Made by a program: the position numbers and the translations under genes
Shown here: positions 1-11,767 of the stretch, one piece after another
How the letters are laid out: every line of letters begins with the position of its first letter
How positions within the stretch are numbered: position 1 is the stretch's first letter
Assembly: GCA_029959085.1 (NCBI GenBank)
Contig: JARWIR010000094.1
Coordinates: 1,178,001-1,242,000, forward strand
DNA from: Nemophila menziesii
Taxonomy: Eukaryota; Streptophyta; Magnoliopsida; Boraginales; Hydrophyllaceae
Reading direction: 5' to 3'
Length of the DNA stretch: 64,000 nt
The notes under the pieces: generated by a model
What the model was told of the DNA's origin: nothing
The model's database searches: none
What the model saw: the letters and a program-made list of their open reading frames with translations, nothing else

Positions 1-214
1 TTAATATAGGGACCTTGAGTGTAATATTTCATAATATAAAGACATACAGTGCATTTAAGTCCCATAATATAAAATTTTACTTTCTTGATTTAGAAAATAT
101 AAAAAAAAAATTTAATTTGTCCCATAATCTTTGTGAAAATTAGATCCTATAATACCTTTATATAATGTAACAGAGTATTGTACTTTCCTTTTTAATCATT
201 AATCATTAATCATT

Positions 215-458
215 ATATACAACAAGTGTATATAATGGTGCTGGTTTACATATTTTTGGGCTAATTAGGAACGGATAAACTCATCAATTAAAGAAAAGAA
301 GAATGTCAAGACGTTGGATTCTCATAGTTGCATTTTGACATTGCTAGTTATATGTTTATGTGTCATATTTTTACCTTAAAAAATTTTTGGAAGCGTTGAC
401 TCCTAAGCTCCCATATATTTTAATCCCCCTCTTAATTTAATTTTGGATCCGCCTCTAA
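215..458. mobile_element. Right part of a hAT-like element
   Basis: Matches 58215-58440, the right portion of the element that splits the zinc-finger exon at 57.8 kb, ending in the same GGATCCGCCTCT terminus. The left part of the element, the exon 5' portion and part of the preceding intron are deleted here. The host exon resumes directly after the terminus. The same truncated state is present at 25085-25328. Confidence 0.65.
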
Positions 459-459
459 T

Positions 460-741
460 GATACAACTCTTAACATGCATATGGATAAATGTCATCTTAG
501 TAAATTTGTTGGGACAACACAAATAGTGGCACGTAAGCTACAGACTAAGCGACCAAATATGCGATCCATTGCGGACATTTATGCATCAACCCTGCCTTGT
601 ATACAGTGAGGGGAACAACTTTGCCATCAACAGATTGATCCCCAAGGTGACATCGATAGGAAAGGGAAGAGACACGTGGCTGAAGAACCTGAAATTAGCA
701 ATTCTCGTAAAGAAAGGAAACTACTTGGACGTAGACACTAG
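460..741 (+). pseudogene. UBZ4-like zinc-finger exon (exon 3), truncated copy a1
   Basis: Conceptual translation gives TTLNMHMDKC, the second half of a ubiquitin-binding UBZ4-type zinc finger (C-x2-C ... H-x3-C), then RSIADIYAST. This resembles the DIYATA.PCTLEDLD stretch recalled from plant HAPLESS8-type proteins (from memory, not searched). The first CPICK half is missing, removed with the left half of the hAT-like element. An early stop follows near 605 (CIQ-stop), with a frameshift relative to the better copy at 58441. The donor corresponding to CAG|GTATAA at 58763 is TAG|GTATAA here. Confidence 0.65.
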
Positions 742-1283
742 GTATAATATTTTTCTTCTTTATTGATTAATAGACTTCATGATCCTCGTTAACTTTCAGT
801 TGGTCCCTGGTTATTTAAGATTATCATCGTAATTTTTTATTTATATTATATGTTTGTATATTTTGTTGCTTATATGATATAATACAAGTTACTTTTTACA
901 ATATATGGACTTATAGTAAGAGTAATTTAAAAAAAAAAACATGTAGTTTCATTTTTGCATATGACCCTATAATGCAATTTTTTATTAAGTTCAATTGGTC
1001 TCGTATTTTTTTAGCATATTTTTTTAAGATTTTACTTTTAGTATTTGCATGATCATTTTCTTATATATGGGATAAATATAGGGTATTGTATAATATAGGG
1101 ACTTATAGTGTGATTATATAAAAAACAGTTTTTTTCAATTTTTGCATATTATAGGGACCTATAGTGCAATTAATGTAAAATAAAATATATCATTACCCCA
1201 AACCCCGTAGACCCTTATAGAAATATCTTGATCCACTTGATCCACTATTAATATTATCTAAATGATTTGAATTATTCAAACAG
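742..1283. other. Intron-like spacer between zinc-finger exon and next exon
   Basis: AT-rich sequence from the exon 3 donor to the acceptor AAACAG at 1283, recurring after every zinc-finger exon (8939-9490, 25612-26152, 34176-34730, 42303-42812, 58764-59320). It contains short degenerate internal repeats of a 'tatagggac(c)tatagtg' motif. No coding sequence is visible. Confidence 0.6.
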
Positions 1284-1505
1284 AAAAATAATGAAAAGAA
1301 TAATGAGTCTTATCCTGGGAACACATTTTTTACCAAGAGATTAGATTTGCTGCTAAAGAGATCTAAATTTGGTAGTGAGTGCGTAGATAATCAGTTGTCG
1401 AAGATGATTTCGCCCCAAACTCTTGGAGAATGTTTGGTTTTTGGAACCGATTACCTTGAGATACCTCGTCCACAGGGTCATATCTACCCCCATACTGAAT
1501 GTGCA
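1284..1505 (+). pseudogene. Zinc-finger gene exon 4, copy a1 (35-bp deletion)
   Basis: Homologous to 26153-26411, which reads without a stop as an extension of exon 3 in matching phase. This copy has lost 35 bp near 1455 (the region encoding about FHIEPEVEL in copy 2), which shifts the frame. No function is assigned. Confidence 0.6.
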
Positions 1506-2440
1506 TAAATTTATGGTCAACAAAAAACTGTTTTGAGTAATTAGAAGTTTTAGGATATTATAAATGATACTCTTAACACGAAATAGATGCTAAAATGCTT
1601 AAAAAATGTATGTGAGTAATTGTAATGACTTTTTTCCATCTTTATTTTGTGATGATTATGAAATCCGAAATTAATAGGTGTTATTAGGGTGTGTTTTAGG
1701 TTAGATTGATTTTGATGCTTGATAATGAAACAAATAATGGTAGAATTGTAGGGTTTTATTAAAGTTTTTTAGGATTTAAAAAAAATAAAAATTAATAATG
1801 TGAAAATAAAAATTGCATCTAATTTGAGTTTTTGTGGCCTAAAAGTGTGTAAAAAAATTATAGGGATCAAATTGCAATTTTAAAAATATTAAAACACCAT
1901 CTTGGAATTAATTAGGAATTTTTATGATATTAAAAAGACTAAAAACAAATTACTACAAAAATTTAAATTTATATATTGGGACTAAGATGCAATTTTACAT
2001 GAACATTAAATATAAAAAAATGAATTAAAATGGATTTTTTAAAATAAATGAAAAAACAAACTTGTATATTTAAAAATTGAATACTTCGAAAAAAATAACA
2101 ATTTATCAAAAAAGTTTAAAAATAAAAAAAATGACCAATTTGTAAATTTAACAAATAGTTAAAAATAAAATTTTTCTCTTCTTTATTTATTACTGTATGA
2201 CTAATATAATTTTTTCTGTAATACAGATTGTATTTGGTTTGAATATTGGATGTATTATTTTGATTTTAGAGTTATCTAATTTAATTCATTTATTTTATTT
2301 GTTATTGTAATATTTATTTTGTATGTAATTTGTATTTAAATTGTATTTAATTTATATTTCATTTGTAATAATTAGGTGATGTAATAATTTTGATTTAATT
2401 ATTATTTATCACTTTTAAATAAATTGCAAAATATTAGATG
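1506..2440. other. AT-rich non-coding spacer
   Basis: Very AT-rich, with long A and T runs and no ORF or recognisable element. Duplicated at 26412-27345. It lies between the decayed exon and the CACTA-type fragment. Confidence 0.6.
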
Positions 2441-2912
2441 ATCGACGTGATCTCTAGGACACACGGAGGGGACGGTGGGGGCCGAGACCCGAACCAAAAT
2501 CCTAACAGAAACCTTGCTAACTGTAACACCCAAGACGGTAAATAAAAAAGTTATATAAGAAATACTTTTAAATGTAACTCATATTATAATTAAATATAAT
2601 TTAAAACAAAACTAGTTAAGTGGAAAGTAAGAGGAAATGCGGCACTAAAATTTTCCGTTAGGTCACTAAAAGATGTAGGGTATCCATTGCCGATCGATTT
2701 TTGTATTTTAGACGACACGTGAAACCCATCTGGTAAGTACGGGAAACAAGTTAGCCAGGTGATCGGGCTAACTGTTCGAGAGAGGATACCTCCATGCTAC
2801 AAATCGTGGAGTAAAGTTCCGACAAAATATCTGTTATTAAGCTATTATCAGTAAATATTAATATTTATATATATGAATTTCTTAATTTAATTAACATTAA
2901 AAATAATCTTGA

Positions 2913-4132
2913 ATGTATCAATTTTTTGATATACCTAACTGGAGAAGAAGGGATGATTGGAGGTTTATATCTGGTAATTTGGATGATACAATGCGATTAC
3001 GTTATAAAGACTACAAATATGACACGAAGAAGGACTTTTACTTGTTGAATAAGAAACCTAGTAATTTATCTTATGAGATATGGAAGAGGTGTTGTGATTT
3101 GTGGGGTTCGAAGGAGGTGAAGGTATACTTATATATATTTTTTTTAAAATTATATAATTTAGATTATATATAATTTTATTAATACTTGTGTTTTAAATTC
3201 TTTCAGAACCAAGCAAATGTGAATAAAATAAACCGAAAGAAACAAAATAATAAGAGTGGAGCGGGGTCTCGTAAATATTCCCGAACTCGGGATATGCTTT
3301 ACAAGGTACTTTGTTTTATATGTATATATATTGTATTTTTAATTATATTCTGAATGAAACGGGGTGTTGAGAATTTGATCCCGAGTGGGAGGGTGGTAGC
3401 TAGGGATGAGGCACTCAAGAAGATATCCATATTCCTCAAATGGGTGGGTTTTTCTAGGTGGTGGGTAAGAGTAAGAAAACACAACAGTGGAGGTCCGAGG
3501 GTTATATGAACGCTGATGTAAGTTTATTTTAAAAGTAAAATTTTAATTTAATTTTATTCATAATTTGATTTTAATGAAAAAAATTCGTGTCGATAATTAA
3601 ACAGAAATTCTTAAGAGATGCTATGAAAGGTCAAGTGACTCAGAGTCAATCGGATGAAGGCTTAGCTCGTGAGTTGTCGCAAAAGGAGCAAATCGATGCG
3701 GTGAGAGAAACTGCTAAAAAGGATGTTGGGTCGCCAAAGAGGAGCTGGACACCGGGTGTGGGTTGACCAAAAAAGAATAAAAGTCCTTAAACAACCCCGA
3801 CACAAGACGAGCATAACGCGATGATGATGGCGAGAATAAATGAGCTTCGAGTAGCCCAAGGACTTCCAGAGTACAGACGCCCTGATCAACCCTCTACTAG
3901 CGATGAGCCTCCAGTGTTTTTTCGGGCTGTTGTGAGTGATGCGCGGGGATGGATTAACGATATGAGAGCACGTGGAGGTTTGCAGCCTTTTCATCCTATG
4001 CCTCCTACTGGTAGTGCATCCGAGAGACTAGTTGATGAAGATGGTGATGAAGAGATGGACGAAGATAAAAAGATGATTATGATGACGAGTCCGAGGGAGA
4101 AGAGAAGACCCGTTTATATGGCCTTTAATTGA
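2913..4132 (+). pseudogene. En/Spm (CACTA)-type plant transposase fragment, copy 1
   Basis: Exon-intron structure is visible: exon 2913-3122 (RLRYKDYKYDTKKDFY, ending WGSKEVK), GT...TTTCAG intron, exon 3207-3305 (NQANVNKINRKKQ), exon to about 3517 (EALKKISIFLKW), then 3605-4132 (KFLRDAMKGQ ... MMMARINELRVAQGLPEYRRP). The wording, basic K/R-rich blocks and acidic tail match the Transposase_24 family (Ptta/En/Spm). In-frame stops at 3764 (TGA, shared with copy 2) and 3788 (TAA, private) plus the missing remainder of the element make it a pseudogene. No CACTA termini were identified. Confidence 0.65.
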
Positions 4133-4140
4133 TTATTTTT

Positions 4141-4972
4141 TATTATTTTGGTGATATAATATGACTTTGACTTTGGTTGACTTTGTTTGACTTCGTTCGA
4201 ATGTGTTTGACTTTGGTTGAATTTGGATTGTTTTAATATTTTTAATAAGTTATTTGGTATTTTAATTATTTATTTTGGTTTATAATCGGTATTTTAATTG
4301 TTAATTGTATTTTTTTTAAATAAAAAAATATTATTTTAGAATTATATTTAATTGAAATATTGCAATTAAATATAATTCAGAATTAATTTTTTTTTATTTA
4401 AATATTGCAATTAAATTGCTCAATATACCAATGAGATTTTATTTCGTTAGAGTTATTTTCATGAATCATACTTTTGTAGAAAGTGGGCTTAAATAATTTC
4501 ACCCATGAATCATTATCAAGTTGGACATTTCATAATGGTTTCATCAATTATTTCTAAATATTCAAATTTTCTCTTGATAAGTTCATTGAAATATTTTTTT
4601 TCTTTATAAACAACTCGAAAGTTATTTTTTTCATAAACAAGACGAGTTTCACATTGCTTTAAGCAATCATAATTTATAAATTGAAGCAAACAATCAGTTG
4701 TTTATTCTCGTCATTTTTTTCAATTACTGTAATTCTTTTCTTGAAGCAAACTTGTACAATTTAAAGTTGAATCTTCTCTTTCAAAATCATATATTTGAAG
4801 AGTTATATGAATTTCGATTAATCTTTACTATCTATTAGAACATATTTTCAAATAGAGATGAAGTAATCAATTATATTACAATATAACATAAAAAATTAAA
4901 AAAATATATCTTACCGCAAGAATGACTTACCTCTGTATAACCTAAAAAAAATTATGAAGAGTCTCAAATCCT
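4141..4972. other. Non-coding region with TTGACTTTG microrepeat
   Basis: Starts with imperfect repeats of TTGACTTTG (about 4160-4225), then AT-rich sequence with an imperfect inverted repeat around 4320-4400 (AATTATATTTAATTG and CAATTAAATATAATT). The rest has no ORF. Duplicated at 29040-29876. Confidence 0.55.
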
Positions 4973-5005
4973 ATTAGCTCGGTTGGTAAAGTCGTGCTGA
5001 TAACG
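4973..5005 (+). repeat. tRNA-Ile 5'-half-like sequence next to an LTR
   Basis: ATTAGCTCGGTTGGTAAAG followed by TCGTGCTGATAACG resembles the D-arm to anticodon-loop portion of plant nuclear tRNA-Ile. It abuts an LTR beginning TGTTA. In a minus-strand element this is where the primer-binding site sits, so it may reflect priming by a half tRNA. There is no 3' half, so it is not a tRNA gene. Same arrangement at 29876-29908. Confidence 0.5.
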
Positions 5006-5252
5006 TGTTAAAACAATATGTAAAAGAAACTACTTTATGAGAGGTTATATGGAAATAATAAGAGTATATTATTATATATGGATTTCCATCTTACTTTGAA
5101 GAAATGTACAAGCCTTTATATAGAGACTTATGAGACTATCCAACTACCCTACTAATTACATATTAAGTAGGATGTTACAAGGGATAAATATGAAGGTTAC
5201 AAAGGCTCTCCACTACTCTGGAATAATACCCACATTACAATATTTCATAACA
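5006..5252 (-). mobile_element. Solo or remnant LTR (copia type), copy 1
   Basis: A 247-bp segment bounded by TGTTA and TAACA, the inverted terminal bases usual for copia LTRs, immediately following the tRNA-Ile-like 33 nt. A TATA-like stretch is visible. No target-site duplication or partner LTR was found. The sequence differs from the other copia LTR at 8521. Confidence 0.5.
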
Positions 5253-5389
5253 TTTTCCTTTTAATTGGGACATTTACCTATTAAATATTTTTCTTTATAG
5301 TTTGCTTTTTGACATAATGTTTTCCAAAGTTGGATGACTTAATTTTGTAACTAATACAATAATATGTCATTTAATACAATACGATGTAT

Positions 5390-5860
5390 TTTTCTAATTA
5401 TAATTAAGGATAATTAATCTTTTCCTACTTATTGTGGATTCAAATTTATAATAATGTAGTTAGACCAACTCGTAAATACATTTACATAAAATTTTCCCTT
5501 TTTTGTACAATAGATAAAAAACAAAATTAATATGCAGATTAGCACGTCTTCAATATGAATCGAACTCGTGGGAGATATTATGGTTATAATTTGAAAATAT
5601 AATATGCTTTAAATAAATAGATAAAGACAACAACTATGTTATTATTGTCTATGTTTGGATATGTATATAAGTATATATAATATTGTAAATTTCAAAGTAA
5701 ACAAATAAACATACACATGCACACAAAAGCAATTTCACCTTCCTTTATCCCGTACTACAAAGTAATTTTTATCTTAAAGCAATTTCATAAACAACTTCAA
5801 CACCAACAACATGTATGTAAATTAAATCTTGAGTCCTATAGCTCTCTGTCTTTCAAAAAA
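5390..5860 (+). repeat. Promoter/5'-leader-like dispersed segment
   Basis: Shared with 56650-57000 and 30290-30760. It contains a TATA-rich stretch (about 5655-5690), then an A/C-rich leader (ACACAAAAGCAATTTCACC, AACACCAACAAC) and a donor-like GTATGTAA followed by TCTTGAGTC..TAGCTCT. The order looks like a promoter, 5'UTR and first-intron start. The downstream gene is not identified. Confidence 0.4.
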
Positions 5861-6049
5861 TATAATTATTTTTCGTCATTCTTTATGTATATAAACCTTA
5901 TTATAGTTTTATATAAACTCAGAAAATCTTGCTTGTAATTAGTCTTTAATTTTTCTATCAATAATGTGTAATTTTTATAGGTTTTATTCTATAATGGAAT
6001 ACGCATATATGGTCATGTTCAAAATTTATAATCATCTGATGTTGCACAA

Positions 6050-7690
6050 TTATTTTTATTTCATTTTGCAAATTTTGAGTATTCTCCTGTGTATAAATTG
6101 TGAATTAAGGTTAACAATCCCATTCTGATCCGGTGAACCAGGCATGGTGTACTGGGCAATAATCCCATGCTCTTTGAGAAACTGAGCAAACGGACCAGGT
6201 GCTTGTCCATCATCAGTATATCTACCATAATATTCACCACCTCTATCTGATCTCACAATTTATATATGTTTTCCACATTGTTTCTCTACCTCGGCCTTAT
6301 ATATTTTAAAGTCATCTAATGCTTCGCTCTTGATATGAAGTATGTAGAGATACATATATCGTGAGTAATCATCAATAAAGGTTATAAAATATTTCTGACC
6401 ATGCATATCCATGTTAGGACAACATATATCTGTATGTATGATTTCTAATTAATCAGAACTCATATTAGCACATTTCTTTGACTTGTTGGTTTGCTTTCCC
6501 TTAATGAAATCCACACAAGTTTCAAAGTCGGTAAAATCTATAGTACTAAGTACTCCATCTTTTACCAACTTTTTGATTCTTTCAATAGAGATATGCCTTA
6601 ATCTCCGGTGCCATAGAGTCGAGGAATCCTCATTTATATTACACCTCATTGTACCATTTTTTACATGAAAACTATTATTAGTAGCATTGTTTTGTAAACT
6701 AATGCAATAAAGACCTTCAGGCAAAATACCATTCCCAAAACTTTCAGATTTATTGAAAATACTAAAAAATGTCTCTAAAAATGTAAAGGAATAACCCAAA
6801 GGTACAGGTCTGGAAACAGAATTCAAGTTTCTAGAAAAACTTGGAACAGAAAAAGTCTTTTCTAATTTCAAAACATAACCACTACTTAAATATAAATAAC
6901 ATGTTCCAACGGTTTCCACATGTGAACCCTTCTTATTACCGGACAAGATGCATTGCTCACTACCCACTAGTTTCCTTAGGTTTTGCATACCCTGTAAAGA
7001 GTTGGCAACATGGATTGAAGAACCAGAATCAATCCATCAGGTGTTAATATTAACATTAACATTAACAGTATTAGATTCATAACAAACTAACGAGGTAGGA
7101 TTACCTTTATCCTCACGTCATTTCTGTTCATGAGTTCATTAATTGACCATTTATCTTTATGTGTGTTATAGGAAATTTTGAAAGGTCAATATTGATTTGG
7201 AAGGGTGTTCAAAATATAGTGCACAAGAAAATACTCAAAAATTTGTACCTCGAGATTCTTAAGTTGAGCCGAAATATCTCTCATCTGCATGATGTTCCCA
7301 CGCACACCTCTAACACATGTGAGCCTAAGTGAAGAGAGCTTCATTATTAGAGTGCTTACTAAAGCCTTGTCTGAAGTGACGAACTGGTCATCAGTGGTTT
7401 TAAGTAAATTTTGGACATTATCATGGTGATTTACTGAACCACGGATGCTTGCTGCTAATTTTGTCTTAATAAACATCACACCGGGGCGATTGGATCGCTC
7501 CTATTTTGCATAAAGTGCAATATCTGCTGGAGTGCTTTTATATGTAAGAGCATGTGGTACAGTTTTGCTAATAGCATCATTTATTTCCATCCACCCTAAG
7601 TGAATGAGAACTCTTTCTTTCCATGACATATAATTATCCCACTTAAGTTCGGGAATGTCACTACAGATATCAGAAAAATTAACAGATTGT
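6050..7690 (-). pseudogene. Ty1/copia gag-pol remnant, copy 1
   Basis: Read right to left on the minus strand. Gag (UBN2-like) comes first: WKERVLIHLGWMEIN, SNRPGVMFIKTKL, IMQMRDISAQLKNLEV, HYILNTLPNQY. Protease follows with WIDSGSSIHVA near 7040, with TGA in place of the first W. Next are GAG-pre-integrase LWHRRLRHISIERIKKL and an integrase core with TDIC, DDYSRYMYLY, RSDRGGEYYG and SPDQNG. Homology stops where the catalytic Glu is expected, and reverse transcriptase and RNase H are absent. Several stops and frameshifts interrupt it, so it cannot be autonomous. Confidence 0.88.
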
Positions 7691-8506
7691 GATTCTACAA
7701 ATAAAGATTACATGCTTAATAATAAATAGACTATTAATAAATATCATGTTTCACCAATGCAAATCATGATCTAATAAATCTAAGAGATAAAAATTACATG
7801 TGGACTAAATTTTTAATTCAATAAGATTTATAATCATATGACAAAATATATCAAAATATTCCATCATTACTAAATAATAAAACTATCCAATAATTAATAA
7901 GTCATAATTCCTATGAGTAAATTATTAATAATTTGATATTCTATCCTAATTAGTTATTTAAATATAATAATATTCATGTGGGATAAAATTATTATATTAA
8001 AATAAATAATTACAATTTATATCTAATATTACTATGTGATCTTATACCATAATACATATTTTATTTAACTATGATGATGTGACTATTCTTGATTAAATAA
8101 AATATGTTGATCAGTTAGACAATTCAATATATAATACTAAAATTTTATGAGTATATAAAACAATATAACAAAAATAGAATCAATATAAACCATATATTTT
8201 ATTCACATTTTGTTTACCTAATCATACTCATAAAATAAATAAAATACATGAAGTATGAATATAAAAATATAAATATAAATAAATACTGGAGGCCGAAGTA
8301 GAACTTAAGGACAAAATTCCAAAAGTATCATAAGTCTAAATGAAAACTAAAATGTCTCATGGATTCTAATCATCTTCAACGGTAGGACATGTTAGATTCA
8401 ACACAAAAAAAATATTTTGCAAAATTATTTTGGCTATATTAATTTAACCATGAACTAAGAAAAATATATAAAAGTTTAACTAAATCAAAACAGAGGTATT
8501 CTATAG
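7691..8506 (-). mobile_element. Copia 5' untranslated internal region
   Basis: AT-rich, non-coding stretch between the primer-binding site and the gag remnant, in minus-strand element orientation. It fits the leader of the copia element. Duplicated at 32594-33410. Confidence 0.5.
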
Positions 8507-8518
8507 GCTCTGGTACCA
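8507..8518 (-). other. Copia primer-binding site
   Basis: The minus strand reads TGGTACCAGAGC, one mismatch from the canonical plant copia primer-binding site TGGTATCAGAGC (initiator tRNA-Met). It lies 2 nt from the LTR edge at 8521 and upstream of gag in element orientation. The second copy of the segment has lost it by deletion. Confidence 0.8.
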
Positions 8519-8520
8519 GA

Positions 8521-8913
8521 TGTTAGAAAAATCAATCTAAAAATAAAGTGCAGAATAAATAAATAGATCGAAAAATAGAGTAACGATACCTACCGCCATT
8601 GATGTCTTTAGAAACTTTTCCTTATATTTTGTTCTTCCAAACTCTCAAGCATTCAACTATAGATGGTGTATATTTTTATGTGAATGAATTGAATTTAGGG
8701 ACCAAAACTCTAGTTTATATAGCAAATCTCCCATCAAACTTTTTAATGGCAATGAATTAGGTGTTACAACCTTTCATTTGCAAATGGTTAATAGAAAAGT
8801 GTTACAACTTTCATTTGCATAAGATTAATAGAAAAATCATTAAGATAAAATTAGTGGATGGATTAATGTTGGATCATGATAAGCCAAAAGTCATAAGTTT
8901 ATTTTATTCATTA
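8521..8913 (-). mobile_element. Copia 5' LTR (far end deleted)
   Basis: Begins TGTTAGAAAAATC beside the primer-binding site, i.e. the 3' end of a minus-strand LTR. A TATA box on the minus strand (TATATAAA, 8714-8721) is placed as expected for the U3/R boundary. The outer end is missing because 367 bp are deleted at 8913/8914. In the second copy the sequence continues to about 33853. Confidence 0.65.
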
Positions 8914-8938
8914 ACTACGAGCTGGACTAAGACACCAG
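8914..8938 (+). pseudogene. Zinc-finger exon 3 remnant (last 25 bp), copy a2
   Basis: Only the last codons (GLRHQ-like end) and the CAG|GTATAA donor remain. The rest was removed by the 367-bp deletion that also took the LTR end. The full version is at 33854-34175. Confidence 0.7.
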
Positions 8939-9490
8939 GTATAATATTTTTCTCCTTTATTGATTAATAGACGTCATGATCCTCATCAAATTTTCATAAC
9001 TTTCAGTTGGTCTGTGGTTATTTACGTTTATCTTCGTAATTTTTAATTATATTATCTGTTTGTATTTTGTTGTTTATATGATATTATATATGTTACTTTT
9101 TAAATTATATGGACTTATAGTGAGATTAATTTAAAAAAATAGGAAAACATGTTGTTTAATTTTTGCATAATGCAATTTTTTATTAAGTTTCAATTTTTTA
9201 TCAATTTTTGCATAATGCAATCTTTTTAGCATATCTTTTTAAGATTTTACTTACAGTATTTGTATGAATATTTTGTTGTATATGTGATAAATATAGGGTA
9301 TATGTATAATATAGGTACTTATAGTGTGATTATATAAAAAACAAATTATTTTAATTTTTGTAAAATATATGGACCTATAGTGCAATTAAATTAAAATAAA
9401 ATATACCATTACCCCCAATCCCTTAGCCCCCTATAGAAGTATCTTCATCCACCCTTATTAGTCTTATATGAATTATTTAAATTATCTAAA

Positions 9491-9748
9491 CAAAAACATA
9501 ATGAAAAGAATAACGAGTCTTATTCTGGGAACACCTTTTTTGCCGAGAGATCAGACCTGATGCTAAAGAAATCTAAGTTTGTAGTCAGTGCGTAGATAAT
9601 CCGTTGTCGAAGATGATTTCTCCCCAAACTATTGGAGAAGGTTTTGTTTTTGAAATCGATTATTGATATTTCACATGAACCAGAAATTGAGCTGAACCTT
9701 TAGAAACCTAGTCCACCAGGGTCATATCTACCCCCATATTGAATGTTA
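9491..9748 (+). pseudogene. Zinc-finger gene exon 4, copy a2
   Basis: Same exon as 26153-26411 (NESYSGNTF start, ISPQ.IGEG middle) with an acceptor changed from CAG to CAA and internal stops, for example TGA inside the DY region near 9665. Non-functional. Confidence 0.55.
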
Positions 9749-10860
9749 ATAAATTTATGGTCAAAAAAAACGGTTTGAGTAAAAATTCATGGGGTATGTT
9801 TAGTTATAATGTCAAATTTTAAGATTTTATTTTGAATAATTTTGAAGATTTTTTTAATTATGTTAAACTTTATTTTTATTACATTTTATAAATTGAAATG
9901 ATTTTTATTGCTTTGGAATATAGCTTTCATAATTTACAATTTTTATATTTTTTTTTTACTAAATTATGCGCCACAATTCTTTACATTCTTATGGATTTAT
10001 AAGAGATGAATTAATCATTAGTTAAGGATGGAATTTCTAGGAGAATAACACATGTGTTATCTCTTGATAAGACATAATGATTATTATTAATGGACATATA
10101 AAAAAATGTGACACTAAATTTTGTTCTAATCCTTTGATTATGGTTTGTTAAGTTGATATAAGGTTACTAAAACTTGGTCAGCTTTTGATTTTTAATTAAA
10201 AATTAATAATTTAAAATGAAAAAACTCAACAATCATTATAAAAATAAAAATATTAACAACTCAAAATATAAAATACAATTACAATTTTAAATTGTAAAAA
10301 TTAATTGAAAAATATTACAATCTTAAATAATGTATAAAATTTACAAAATATACAATCTTCAAATGTTGATCTTTAAATATAATCGACAAGTTAAAAAAAG
10401 GATTTTTTTATCATTCTTTTTAATTTCATTTTTCTCTTTTCTAACGAAATAATCATCTTATTTATTGTTCTCACTGTCTTTGTTTTTCCATATTGCTTCG
10501 TTTTTCCACAGTGCTTAGTTATTTTCTTTTTTATTTGATCACTTACCTTTTAAGTTTTTTTAATATAATAATCATATTCTTCTTTAGCACATTAATAGAC
10601 GGTTTGAATCTTGTCAACTACTAGTACCCAATCTCTCATCTCATTAGTTACTGTACTCTCTCTCTTTAGAAGTGTTGAGACTATTCATAATCCAATGGTC
10701 ATAAATTTTCTATGTTCATATTTTCTAATCTAGATTTTTTATCGGTATTGTATATTTGTTATCTAATTTTTAAGGTTTTTTCTATTTAGTATATTTCATT
10801 TATTTCCTAATCGATTTTACTCATTATTTTTCATGTATGTTCCTTGAGTCTTTCTCTGCC
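9749..10860. other. Spacer between exon 4 and LINE remnant
   Basis: AT-rich. It recurs in other units (34986-36120, 43048-43760, 49690-50190, 59335-61230). It includes a T/C-rich tract (about 10430-10560), a CT microsatellite (10655-10670) and no ORF. In the 57-64 kb unit two transposons have inserted into it. Confidence 0.55.
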
Positions 10861-10864
10861 TGCT

Positions 10865-11767
10865 TGTGAAAACTCATTTTAAAGGAAAGAAAGGGAGTAT
10901 TGTAATTCAATTAGATAAAGTGGATGAGAATGTAATTAGAAGTTAAACTTCAACATCTTATGTGATTAAGAGTTTCTTTTTGTTTGAGAAGGCATTTCAT
11001 ATATTGTCTGAAAGGAAAATGGGCTCCAAAACTATTGGGTTTGTCTCAAGTGAGGAAGATATGTATCTAGGTGTAATATTCTTGTCAAGTGTGGTATTTC
11101 AGATAATTCTGCAAATAAGGTGAGTGAACTAAACCTCTGTGATGTGGTTTTTGGAAATTTGTAGAAGGTTAGTCTAATGAATTTCCCTGATTTGCATGTT
11201 GGTGACTCTCATGCTTTCCCTCTGAAAGCAATAGAAGGAGGAAACCAAGAGTTATGTGTGTCTAAAATCTTCCATGATTTATCCTAATATTACGGAAATC
11301 AAGGGTAGTAACTTCAGTTTTGGGACATTGGAGGCTAGTTATGGCTTGCCTTTACTAATTAAAAGTGTTTTCGAGATAGGGTTTACTATTTTGTCTAGAC
11401 TTTGGAGATATAGAGTTTTTCTAAGAAGGGGAATTTTAATGGGAAAATTTGTTTTCAGAAAATTATGAAGAAGATATTAAGCTTGAATTTTTTATCCTCC
11501 TGGGATTAAGACTGAAAAGATATTGATGAATACTCTTAAAAAAATTATTGAAAAAGTATTTAATATTTGGAAAGATTGTTTGATAGGACAATTTTTAATT
11601 AGTCTCGTGATCTCTACATGGTAAAGAGCATGACTCGTATTCCCTACAAAGATATTGGAAAACTTATTATCAAATATAATGATTTAAATATGAAATTGTT
11701 CCACTTTTACAGTGAATGAACTTATAACAAGATACTTGAGAAGTTATGGAATGTTGGAAGCAAAATA
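10865..11767 (+). pseudogene. LINE (L1-type) ORF1 remnant, unit a, truncated
   Basis: Same sequence as 36130-37415. Fragments such as EKAFHILSERKMGSKTIGF can be read, but stops are frequent. The zinc-knuckle part is missing because the sequence switches to the 4-kb tandem element at 11767. Confidence 0.5.

Larger units (their letters stand above)
1..11767. repeat. Segmental duplication, copy 1
   Basis: Collinear and nearly identical with 24871-37020. The window begins inside the copy, so its left edge is unknown. The right edge is sharp: after GGAAGCAAAAT the copy switches from LINE sequence to the 4-kb tandem element, while copy 2 continues through the LINE. Private changes of this copy include a 35-bp deletion in the exon near 1455, an extra stop at 3788 and loss of 367 bp at 8913/8914. 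It keeps the retrotransposon primer-binding site that copy 2 has lost. Confidence 0.93.

Noticed and set aside
569..766. 65-codon + strand ORF starting MRTFMHQPC
   Set aside because: It is the zinc-finger exon read in a shifted frame after an indel; the true frame ends earlier at a stop.
3662..3994. 110-codon minus ORF opposite the CACTA fragment
   Set aside because: Shadow of the + strand transposase exon, which has recognisable motifs; it is also broken in the second copy.
4973..5005. Possible tRNA-Ile gene
   Set aside because: Only the 5' half is present, with no T-arm or acceptor match; it is followed at once by LTR sequence.
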